From Gammaproteobacteria bacterium 45_16_T64 (GTDB taxonomy: Bacteria > Pseudomonadota > Gammaproteobacteria > Pseudomonadales > Ketobacteraceae), in NCBI GenBank assembly GCA_002162955.1, contig MABD01000026.1:1-64000 (forward strand): 64,000 nucleotides of DNA, written 5' to 3'. Under the pieces are notes generated by a model, which worked only from the letters and a program-made list of their open reading frames with translations, did not search any database and was not told the origin of the DNA. This document shows positions 57,387 through 64,000 of the stretch, one piece after another. A program made the position numbers and the translations under genes. How positions within the stretch are numbered: the stretch's first letter is position 1; every line of letters begins with the position of its first letter.

Positions 57387-59348
57387 TTAGTGTAGGTCAG
57401 GTGCTACGCCGGTTTGCGGACGATTAGCCAAACCAATGTCACGTGCGTGTTGTTCGAAGGCTTTGTTCTTCCAGAAAAATGCACCAGGCATTGTGGTTGG
57501 AATAACAAGTACATAGAACAACGCTCTACCAATAAGGCTGCTAAACAGAACTGAGGCGGCAACTATTGCCCAAAGTGCGTATGCTAATAGCCCATCTATT
57601 CCGCTGTATGCAAGCATAATTACGGCCGCAATATTAATGGCGATAAGACAATTACGTAGCATATATGTTTTACCGAACGTGGTTTTTTGGATGTAGTGAG
57701 ATGCAGCGGCTTCACTCGTTTCTGCGTTAAGGTAGCGAGCATGGAAGTATAATCCGATACCTTCAATGGCTAGACCATTCACCAACAAGATGCTAAGCAA
57801 TATTGCTAGGCTATTCCAAGACTCGCCCATGATCGCAAGCGCAGGGATAAACACAAGCCCTGTGAGCACGGCACCGAGGCTGATAACGCTGCCGCCAAAA
57901 GCGGTAGCAACCTGCCAATGGTTCCAGAACGGTCGTGCAGGGATACGGTAGATACGGTTCATAAAATAGATACCGATCACTGCCGCGACAATACCGAACA
58001 TTCCGAACCCTTGGGCCAGGCCTTCAGTTAATGACACAGGAACCCAGGGCACTAAGTTAGCAACGGCATTTTCATCCCACCAGTTAAATACGCCATGATC
58101 GAACAGGCTGAAAAAAGCGTGACCTGCCATACCGGCAAAGAACATGGCAACACCTAATGCTTCTCGGCTTAGCGGAGAATAGCGCAGATTGTTAAACCCA
58201 CGATAGAAGCGAATAGGCTTTCCTAAGTGGATTGTTGACATAAACAACCCAAGCGCTTCTATACCGATAAGCAAGCCTATCATTGGAAGGTACAAGCTGG
58301 ATTCGGTGAGTTGAGTGATCACCGGTAGCTGGAACATGTCACCAAGAAATAGCAAAATGAAGGCACCGATAACGGCTTGAGTACCTAATGTGAAAAGTAC
58401 TAGAGGGTTTTCTCTAGAGCTCAGACGGTCAAGGTTCCAGAATGCCTCATGATCTTGCTTTTCGTCCACGATTGTTTGGAAATCGCCGTGCTCATCTTTT
58501 CGATATTTGATGGGCATAGAGTCAGTACGGTTAACTTCGTCCGGCATATCGTCAATTTGTTGGAAGCGAATATTCGGGTGGGTGATTTCTGTTGTCGGGA
58601 AGCCCGGAATCGTTGTTTGGGTTTGTTCTCTTTGATCCGGTGTGTTTTCTATGACGCCAAAGTTCAGCGCGTTGCCTAGACAGGCGGAAACACAGGCGGG
58701 TTTTAGCCCAACTTCTAGGCGGTCAACGCACATGTTGCACTTAGAAACTTGTCCTTTTACAGGATCTAGCTGTGGAGCGTTGTAAGGGCAGACCCATGTA
58801 CAATAGCCGCAACCAAAACAGGTTTCAGGGTCTTGTAGAACAGCACCATATTCCGCGTGCTTGGTGTAGGCGCGAGTAGGGCAGCCTTTCAGGCAGACTG
58901 GGTCATCGCAGTGGTTACACGCCATGGATATGTTCATGCGCTTATAGGCGGGGTAGGTACCGCCTTCGACATAACCTACAGAACGGAAGCTGATATGTGG
59001 AGGTAGGTCATTTTTTTCGCTACAAGCCGATTCACAGGCGTGACACCCAATGCAGTTGTCCGCCGTGAAGTGAAAACCGTGCTGTTTGTTTCGGTTGGGG
59101 TTGGTGCCAACTTCAGGGTTGTCGTTGATATACATGGATCTGTTAACAGGAAGTTCTCCTGATACTAGATCAATCATGTCTATTTTTTGCCCGTATCGGT
59201 TGCTGTCGTGAATGTCGTTATCCGATAGCAGAGCATATTCTTGTTCATCTGGACGCATAGCAAAGATGGTGCTGCCATCGGCTTGCTTGGTTTCTTTGAC
59301 GTTTTGTGATTTTAGGGCATCAATTGATTTGTTGTTTGGGCTATTCAT
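57387..59348 (-). CDS. fused DmsB/DmsC-like Fe-S and membrane subunit
   Basis: The 653-residue protein joins a ferredoxin-type electron carrier to a membrane anchor. Four 4Fe-4S sites are visible: CIGCHACESAC, CNHCDDPVCLKGCP, CFGCGYCTWVCP and CNMCVD with CVSAC. The second half (~310-640) has eight or so TM segments, like DmsC (VLFTLGTQAVIGAFILLFLG), which oxidises quinol. The catalytic subunit is encoded 11 nt upstream. DmsB and DmsC are separate in E. coli, so the fusion is noteworthy. It starts at ATG 59348 behind AGGG. It transfers electrons from the quinol pool to the molybdoenzyme. Confidence 0.9.
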   Translation of the reverse strand: MNSPNNKSIDALKSQNVKETKQADGSTIFAMRPDEQEYALLSDNDIHDSNRYGQKIDMIDLVSGELPVNRSMYINDNPEVGTNPNRNKQHGFHFTADNCIGCHACESACSEKNDLPPHISFRSVGYVEGGTYPAYKRMNISMACNHCDDPVCLKGCPTRAYTKHAEYGAVLQDPETCFGCGYCTWVCPYNAPQLDPVKGQVSKCNMCVDRLEVGLKPACVSACLGNALNFGVIENTPDQREQTQTTIPGFPTTEITHPNIRFQQIDDMPDEVNRTDSMPIKYRKDEHGDFQTIVDEKQDHEAFWNLDRLSSRENPLVLFTLGTQAVIGAFILLFLGDMFQLPVITQLTESSLYLPMIGLLIGIEALGLFMSTIHLGKPIRFYRGFNNLRYSPLSREALGVAMFFAGMAGHAFFSLFDHGVFNWWDENAVANLVPWVPVSLTEGLAQGFGMFGIVAAVIGIYFMNRIYRIPARPFWNHWQVATAFGGSVISLGAVLTGLVFIPALAIMGESWNSLAILLSILLVNGLAIEGIGLYFHARYLNAETSEAAASHYIQKTTFGKTYMLRNCLIAINIAAVIMLAYSGIDGLLAYALWAIVAASVLFSSLIGRALFYVLVIPTTMPGAFFWKNKAFEQHARDIGLANRPQTGVAPDLH

Positions 59349-59359
59349 GATCTGTTTCC

Positions 59360-61549
59360 CTAGTATTCACGACGTTGTAGGTTAAGTTGTGCAGCTTGAT
59401 CCTGATCGATTGGTTCGATCCTCACAGCACACTGCTTAAAGGCAGGCTGGCGAGAATGCGGATCAAGTAAACCTAGTGATACACGGTTAGCGCAATCGTA
59501 ATAGTGCATGGGCACAAAGACCATGTTATTGGGGAGTCGCTGAGTAAGCTGAACCATAACGACAGCATCACCGCGCCGCGATACTATTCTTACGTAACTT
59601 TGGTGTTTAATATTAAGCTCCGCAGCAATATCTGGGTTCATTTCCATATAGGGCGTTGGGCTAAATTTGTTTTGATTACCAATTTTCCCGGTTCGTGTTC
59701 GAGTATGGAAATGCTCTACTACTCGGCCAGTGTTAAACCAGAATGGGAACTTATCACAAGGCACTTCATTGTTATCAATGAAGGGTAACGGGATTAATTT
59801 GGCTTTGCCGCCAGGGTAGGCGAACTTACCGTCGGCATATAAACGTGGGGTTCCTTTATCGCCGGTATCACCTTCTCGGTAAGGCCATTGCAAGCCGAAG
59901 CTAGCCTTGATTTTTTCATGGGTCATACCAGAGATATCCAAATTCCGCTCGGTACCTTTGGATAGGTATTTCATTTCTTCGAATGCATCGGAGACATTAT
60001 CTGGGAAGTTGATCTTAGCACCATTAGGAAAGCGCTTAGCCATCTCATTGAAGATCCAGAAGTCAGCCTTTGAATCGCCTATCGGTTCTTTAACCTGGGT
60101 GGTGAAGTTCACACGCCTTTCGGTGTTAGTGAAACAACCTTCTTTTTCGGCCCACAAAGCGGCGGGGAAAAATACGTGAGCGTATTGTGTTGTCTCTACA
60201 TCTTGGTATGCATCTTGAACCACCAAGAACTCCAGCTTCTGTAGAATCTTGCGCGTTCGGGTGGTGTTTGGCATTGAGGTCATAGGGTTAGTTGCAACCA
60301 ACCACAAGCCTTTGATTTCACCGGTTTCAATGGCAGAAAAAATATCCGTTTGCGCTAGGCCGCGCTTCTTCGGGAAGAAAGATTCATCAATCCCCCAATA
60401 GTCGGCAATTTCTTGTCTGTGTTCGGGTTTTTCTAGCTGGCGATATCCTGGCAAACCTGAGCAGGAGGACCACTCTCGAGTACCCATGGCATTACACTGC
60501 CCAGTAATAGATAGGCTAGTGCCACCTGGCTTACCAATGTTGCCGGTGATTAGTGCAAGGCTGTTGATTCCAACAACACCATCGGAGCCATGAGTGCTCT
60601 GGTTGATGCCCATGGTCCAAATACCCATTGCCGCAGGGGCTTTTGCATAGATACGAGCAACGGTGCGGATGGTGTCTTCGTCGATACCACATATTTTAGA
60701 GGCAGTGACTGGATCATAACCCTTAACGAGCTCTTCCACTTCATCAATGCCGGTGGTATGAGCATTGATGTAGTCTCGGTCTTCTAGGCCTTCTGCCAGA
60801 ATAACGTGCATCAATGAGTTCTGAAGTACAACGTCGGTACCTGGCGTGATAGGTAGGTGGATGTCAGCAAACTGGGCTAGCATCGTTACCCGTGGGTCTA
60901 CGACGATCAGCGGGAATTTACGTTTTTCCATCGCTTCTTTCAAGCGCCAGTAAATAATAGGGTGCTGTTCAGGAAGGTTTGAACCCCAAGCGATCAAACA
61001 ATGCGTGTGCTCAAAATCTTCGTAGCATCCTGGAGGACCATCAGAGCCAAAAGATCGCTTATAGCCTGATACTGCTGATGCCATACATAGTGTCGTGTTG
61101 CCATCGTAATTGTTGGTGCCGATACAGCCTCGAGCGAGCTTACCCAGCGTGTAAAACTCTTCGGTTAATAACTGCCCAGTGGACACGATGGCAAACGCAT
61201 CTTTACCGTAACTTTCTTGAATACGCTTGATTTCGGATGCGGTCTTGTCAAAAGCCTGGTCCCAGCTTGTTTCCTGGTAATCTTCATAGCTCTTGTTACG
61301 CATAATCGGCTTATTACCACGGCCTGCAGCGTCAAACATTTCGTATTCGAAAATACCTTTAATACAGAGCTTGCCTCGGTTCACATCGGCGCCGGCCGCA
61401 CCACGGCAAGACACAGCTTCGCCTTCCGCGTTGATCCCTACTTCGATGGAGCATCCCGTGGAGCAGTAGCCACAGGTCGTGTATTTCCACTCTTTGACAT
61501 GTTTGTCTGCAATAGTGATCGGTTTTCTGTTTTTTCGGCCGAAAATCAT
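59360..61549 (-). CDS. Nas/Nap-type molybdopterin oxidoreductase catalytic subunit
   Basis: The 729-residue enzyme has an N-terminal 4Fe-4S site (C26, C29, C33, C62). Its molybdenum ligand is probably C155, in NTTLCMASAVSGYKR, followed by GSDGPPGCYEDFEHTHC. This pattern matches assimilatory (NasA/NarB) and periplasmic (NapA) nitrate reductases. No Tat signal is present, so it is cytoplasmic as in Nas. A C-terminal molydopterin-dinucleotide-binding domain is present (FPFWFNTGRVVEHFHTRTRTG). Its membrane partner is fused DmsBC-like, rather than a NasB/ferredoxin. AGGAA precedes the ATG. Nitrate is the likely, but not proven, substrate. Confidence 0.88.
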   Translation of the reverse strand: MIFGRKNRKPITIADKHVKEWKYTTCGYCSTGCSIEVGINAEGEAVSCRGAAGADVNRGKLCIKGIFEYEMFDAAGRGNKPIMRNKSYEDYQETSWDQAFDKTASEIKRIQESYGKDAFAIVSTGQLLTEEFYTLGKLARGCIGTNNYDGNTTLCMASAVSGYKRSFGSDGPPGCYEDFEHTHCLIAWGSNLPEQHPIIYWRLKEAMEKRKFPLIVVDPRVTMLAQFADIHLPITPGTDVVLQNSLMHVILAEGLEDRDYINAHTTGIDEVEELVKGYDPVTASKICGIDEDTIRTVARIYAKAPAAMGIWTMGINQSTHGSDGVVGINSLALITGNIGKPGGTSLSITGQCNAMGTREWSSCSGLPGYRQLEKPEHRQEIADYWGIDESFFPKKRGLAQTDIFSAIETGEIKGLWLVATNPMTSMPNTTRTRKILQKLEFLVVQDAYQDVETTQYAHVFFPAALWAEKEGCFTNTERRVNFTTQVKEPIGDSKADFWIFNEMAKRFPNGAKINFPDNVSDAFEEMKYLSKGTERNLDISGMTHEKIKASFGLQWPYREGDTGDKGTPRLYADGKFAYPGGKAKLIPLPFIDNNEVPCDKFPFWFNTGRVVEHFHTRTRTGKIGNQNKFSPTPYMEMNPDIAAELNIKHQSYVRIVSRRGDAVVMVQLTQRLPNNMVFVPMHYYDCANRVSLGLLDPHSRQPAFKQCAVRIEPIDQDQAAQLNLQRREY

Positions 61550-61808
61550 TGTTGATTCCTGTGCTAAATAGTTGCGCTCTGTTTTGGTGCGTTTTTATCG
61601 GTGGTTGCGCTGAGCTTATGCAAAAACCTTTAAAAACAGGACCAATAGATGCCTCATTACGGTGTAATTCTCTCTGCGTTAATTCATGGCAAAAGTCATA
61701 CCTGAAAATTAGTATGGTTATTTGTGAATACGCTTAGGGCGAATGGAGTTCGACAGTTTTCAAGGCCTTGTCTATGCTAAAAACTAGTCACGGGAGGAAG
61801 TACCAGCC

Positions 61809-62633
61809 ATGAATGTAGAGACCCTATTCGCAGAAATATCTAATCTGCCTAATATACCAAAAGTTGTCCAAGAATTAATCGAAAGTTTTAAAAATGATGA
61901 TGTGAACAGTGAGGAGCTGGCGACAAAAATAGCGATGGATCAAGTGCTTAGCGCAAAAGTCCTGAGAATGGCAAATTCAGCACACTTTGGTGTTTCACGC
62001 ACTATTTCATCGACTAATGACGCTGTTGTTCTGTTGGGCTTTAATGCTCTTCGGACATTGGTACTTGCGTCCGGTCTTACCGGGGCATTTAAGGCGCCGA
62101 CGGGCTTTAATATTGAAGAGTTTTGGAAAATAAGTTTTAGAACGGGGGCGGTGTCAAAATGGTTAGCGAAAGGGCTTGCGGTTGATCCTGAGACCGCATT
62201 CACCTGTGGCATGTTGCATAATGTGGGTAGTGTTTTGATTCACTTGGGGGCACCAGAGCAGGCTGTGAGCGTGGACAAATCTGTAGAGTTAGGTGCCGAC
62301 CGAGTTGAGCTTGAGATGTCTCAAATTGGTGTCAGCTATCCTCAAGTGGGTGAAGAACTAGCGCTACGCTGGAAATTCCCGGAAGAAATATCCCGTGCAA
62401 TCGGTGAACAAACTGACCCGCTGGGTGTTGATGAGTTCTCTGCGCTTGCCGGTGTTTTGCATGTGGCCAAATACCTTGTCGAATGTAATCGTAGTCAGAT
62501 GAGCGAAGAAGAGATTATTGCTGACTTCCCCTCTGAGGTGGCTCGAGCAGCCGGAATGGAACCGAGCCAGTTGTTTGATGCATTGGGTGAAACAGCGGAT
62601 CTTGGTGCTGAGTTTGACCAAATATTGCATTAG
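61809..62633 (+). CDS. HDOD-domain protein
   Basis: The 274-residue protein consists of an HDOD domain (~1-200): NLPNIPKVVQELIESFKND, MDQVLSAKVLRMANSAHFG, AVVLLGFNALRTLVLASGL. The HD core is degenerate (GMLHNVGSVLI, with Asn in place of Asp), as usual for HDOD. HDOD proteins act in signalling with GGDEF/EAL or chemotaxis elements and have no known catalysis. It begins behind GGGAGGAAG. A ~260-nt gap separates it from the divergent molybdoenzyme operon. Confidence 0.9.
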   Translation: MNVETLFAEISNLPNIPKVVQELIESFKNDDVNSEELATKIAMDQVLSAKVLRMANSAHFGVSRTISSTNDAVVLLGFNALRTLVLASGLTGAFKAPTGFNIEEFWKISFRTGAVSKWLAKGLAVDPETAFTCGMLHNVGSVLIHLGAPEQAVSVDKSVELGADRVELEMSQIGVSYPQVGEELALRWKFPEEISRAIGEQTDPLGVDEFSALAGVLHVAKYLVECNRSQMSEEEIIADFPSEVARAAGMEPSQLFDALGETADLGAEFDQILH

Positions 62634-62641
62634 TATTGCAG

Positions 62642-62675
62642 ACACCACTCTATAAGAGGGTCTTTAGGGTGGTGT
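62642..62675 (+). terminator. imperfect hairpin after the HDOD gene
   Basis: ACACCAC (62642-62648) and GTGGTGT (62669-62675) form the outer stem, with CT/AG pairs inside, 8 nt after the HDOD stop. It lies between convergent genes. The stem is loose and is followed by TTTA only. Confidence 0.5.
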
Positions 62676-62689
62676 GTTTAACAGTATTG

Positions 62690-63484
62690 CTATTGTGAAG
62701 GGCCTGGTATTTCAATTTCACCTATGAGGTAGGTGTGTGCTGAACCCGTGATAAGGACGCGATCTTCAGCTAATTGGCAATCCAGCCTTCCCCCTCTAGA
62801 AGATAGTTGTCTTGCAGTGAGCTTCGTTTTAGCGAGTCGATGTGCCCAGTAAGGGGTGAGTAGGCAGTGTGCTGACCCTGTGACGGGATCTTCGCTAATG
62901 CCGGCATTTGGGGCAAAAAAACGGCTAACAAAGTCGACGTCATTTCCTGGTGCGGTCGCTATTACTCCTCGTCTGTCCAAACGACCCAAGATACTGACAT
63001 CAGGTGTTAGGTCTACAATATCTTGTTCGCGTTCAAATATGGCTATGTAATCGTCACCTGCATATGTAGATATCGGTATTTTTCCAAGACCTAGACTGAG
63101 TGATTGAGGAGGCTCAATTTCTGAGTAATCCAGGGCTGGGAAGTTAAGCGTCAATTGGCTGCCATTGGTGTTGACTCTTAATTCTCCGCTACGGGATGAG
63201 AATATGATGCTGTGGCGATTATCCCCTAAGTGCTGAGTGATTACATGGGCCGCGGCAAGGGTGGCGTGTCCGCATAGGTCCACCTCGCAGAGAGGAGTAA
63301 ACCAGCGTATGTGATAGCCAGCCTCAGTTGGAATAGTAAACGCTGTTTCTGACAAGTTGTTTTCTTCTGCAATGGACTGCATGAGGGCAGTGTCTAACCA
63401 AGTGTCCAGTGGGCAGATAGCTGCTGGGTTACCATTGAAGGGTTGGTGCGCGAATGCGTCGACTTGGTAAATGGGTAATTTCAT
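62690..63484 (-). CDS. PhzF-family isomerase/epimerase-like protein
   Basis: The 264-residue product starts at ATG 63484 with the family opening LPIYQVDAFAHQPFNGNPAAICPL. The catalytic Glu region NNLSETAFTIP, then RWFTPLCEVDLCGHATLAAAHVI, and the second-half SEDPVTGSAHCLLTPYWA are all present. PhzF-like proteins are diaminopimelate-epimerase-fold isomerases; only some act in phenazine synthesis, which is not suggested by any neighbour. It lies 30 nt after the GST gene in the same direction. Confidence 0.93.
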   Translation of the reverse strand: MKLPIYQVDAFAHQPFNGNPAAICPLDTWLDTALMQSIAEENNLSETAFTIPTEAGYHIRWFTPLCEVDLCGHATLAAAHVITQHLGDNRHSIIFSSRSGELRVNTNGSQLTLNFPALDYSEIEPPQSLSLGLGKIPISTYAGDDYIAIFEREQDIVDLTPDVSILGRLDRRGVIATAPGNDVDFVSRFFAPNAGISEDPVTGSAHCLLTPYWAHRLAKTKLTARQLSSRGGRLDCQLAEDRVLITGSAHTYLIGEIEIPGPSQ

Positions 63485-63514
63485 CCTTGGTTTCCAATAT
63501 CTATGTGATAGATG

Positions 63515-64000
63515 TTATTTATAACGAGTGCGCATACGATCACAGTAAGCGACAAGTTTTGGCTTTTTCTTTATATGCTGTTTAAGTGGTGTGTCTGCTT
63601 CTGGATAAAGGGCGTTGGCGAGGAACGCGTACACGGTTGCATCATGCACGCACGGTTCTGAGCCTATAATAAAATCATTATCATGAAGTATTGTGTCTAC
63701 TGTATTTATGTCGTCAATGCCTAGTTGATAGATTTTTGTTTCGTTATGCCGGCTTGTGCCTTGTTGAAATATTTGGGATTTGACTTTCCCTTTTGCTACG
63801 GACGGGATAAATAGCTGTAAAGGTAATGGCAAATTGCCAAAAAAAGCCTTTTTTGTCGTCGGCCAGAAACGTTCATCGATCCATCGGCTATAGGTGAGTG
63901 ACCAGTAGTAGTGCTCCTCTAGCATTTTTGCAACAGCATCGCCTATTGCCAGCTGTTGAGGCGAGTAGTCACCATTAAGGTCAATAGAGTGCTTATAAGT
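63515..64000 (-). CDS. glutathione S-transferase family protein (FaxC/metaxin-like), partial
   Basis: The reading frame runs off the right edge, so the N-terminus is missing. The visible part is 161 residues. It is open through an internal Met (63925) to the window end with homologous sequence DYSPQQLAIGDAVAKMLEEHYYW, so the Met is not the start. The C-terminal alpha-helical GST domain shows GSEPCVHDATVYAFLANALY, which fits the failed-axon-connections/metaxin GST branch. The thioredoxin-fold half should lie to the right. It is transcribed toward the PhzF gene. Confidence 0.83.
   Translation of the reverse strand, partial: TYKHSIDLNGDYSPQQLAIGDAVAKMLEEHYYWSLTYSRWIDERFWPTTKKAFFGNLPLPLQLFIPSVAKGKVKSQIFQQGTSRHNETKIYQLGIDDINTVDTILHDNDFIIGSEPCVHDATVYAFLANALYPEADTPLKQHIKKKPKLVAYCDRMRTRYK

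Noticed and set aside
62690-63484. PhzF as evidence for a phenazine cluster
   Set aside because: No other phenazine gene is present; PhzF-like proteins are common isomerases.
1-64000. CRISPR arrays, insertion sequences, prophage, tRNA genes
   Set aside because: No regularly spaced repeats, transposase or phage proteins, and no tRNA cloverleaf recognised by eye; a tRNAscan-SE and CRISPR finder run would settle it.

Overview
The window reads as chromosomal DNA of a moderately AT-leaning, free-living, probably marine gammaproteobacterium. The reasons are family content only: a FadI/FadJ-type beta-oxidation pair, a PhoP/PhoQ-like pair, a YdbH-YnbE-YdbL lipid-bridge operon, a CheW-CZB fusion, GlyGly-CTERM-type secretion, FadL-type porins and many SDR/CoA catabolic genes. 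It opens with the last ~52 nt of a 5S rRNA, so an rRNA operon lies just to the left. No insertion sequence, phage gene, tRNA or CRISPR array was seen.

Layout. (1) 1-2.9 kb: 5S end with terminator, then an HD-GYP gene and a GGDEF-EAL gene (c-di-GMP turnover), both with altered catalytic residues. (2) 3.7-7.2 kb: thiolase plus FadJ-like multifunctional beta-oxidation enzyme. (3) 7.2-12.7 kb: zinc-finger/TM/TPR protein, HSDL2-like SDR and membrane protein divergent from an MmyB-type regulator, CheW-CZB protein, glycine-zipper protein. (4) 12.7-17.6 kb: PepSY protein with PhoP/PhoQ-like pair, convergent with a 7TMR-DISM hybrid kinase. (5) 17.7-28.7 kb: DUF445 protein, secreted reprolysin-like protease with a sorting tail, a response regulator with a kinase-less 7TMR-DISM receptor, a dehalogenase-like hydrolase, an acyltransferase, a PanE-like reductase and SDR divergent from an ArsR regulator. 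(6) 28.7-31.2 kb: YdbH-YnbE-YdbL operon. (7) 31.5-42.6 kb: a catabolic locus (serine esterase, SDR, alpha/beta hydrolase, VOC protein, CaiB CoA-transferase, FadL porin, CrtC-like lipocalin protein, MarR regulator, membrane protein, DUF6285 protein, APH-type kinase). (8) 43.1-55.4 kb: an envelope/redox cluster with five CxxCH motifs (Tat protein, LamG cytochrome lipoprotein, single-CxxCH protein, hydrazine-synthase-alpha-like lipoprotein), then SH3/beta-barrel proteins, a TlpA thioredoxin, DUF4266 and DUF3570. (9) 55.4-64 kb: double-FHA protein, small protein, DmsBC-like fusion with a Nas-type molybdoenzyme, HDOD protein, PhzF protein, and a GST running off the right edge.

The strongest candidate for an undescribed system is region 7. 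Five copies of a palindrome of the form TAGTCA-N7/8-TGACC sit in its promoter regions, around one MarR-family gene. They tie esterase/hydrolase, ring-cleavage-like, CoA-transfer, uptake and hydroxyacyl-CoA-kinase-like genes into one apparent regulon. The substrate is not identifiable from sequence; a hydrophobic ester, lactone or terpenoid/steroid-like compound fits the gene set. Region 8 is the second candidate: an unusual set of exported c-heme and modification proteins with no recognised catalytic role.
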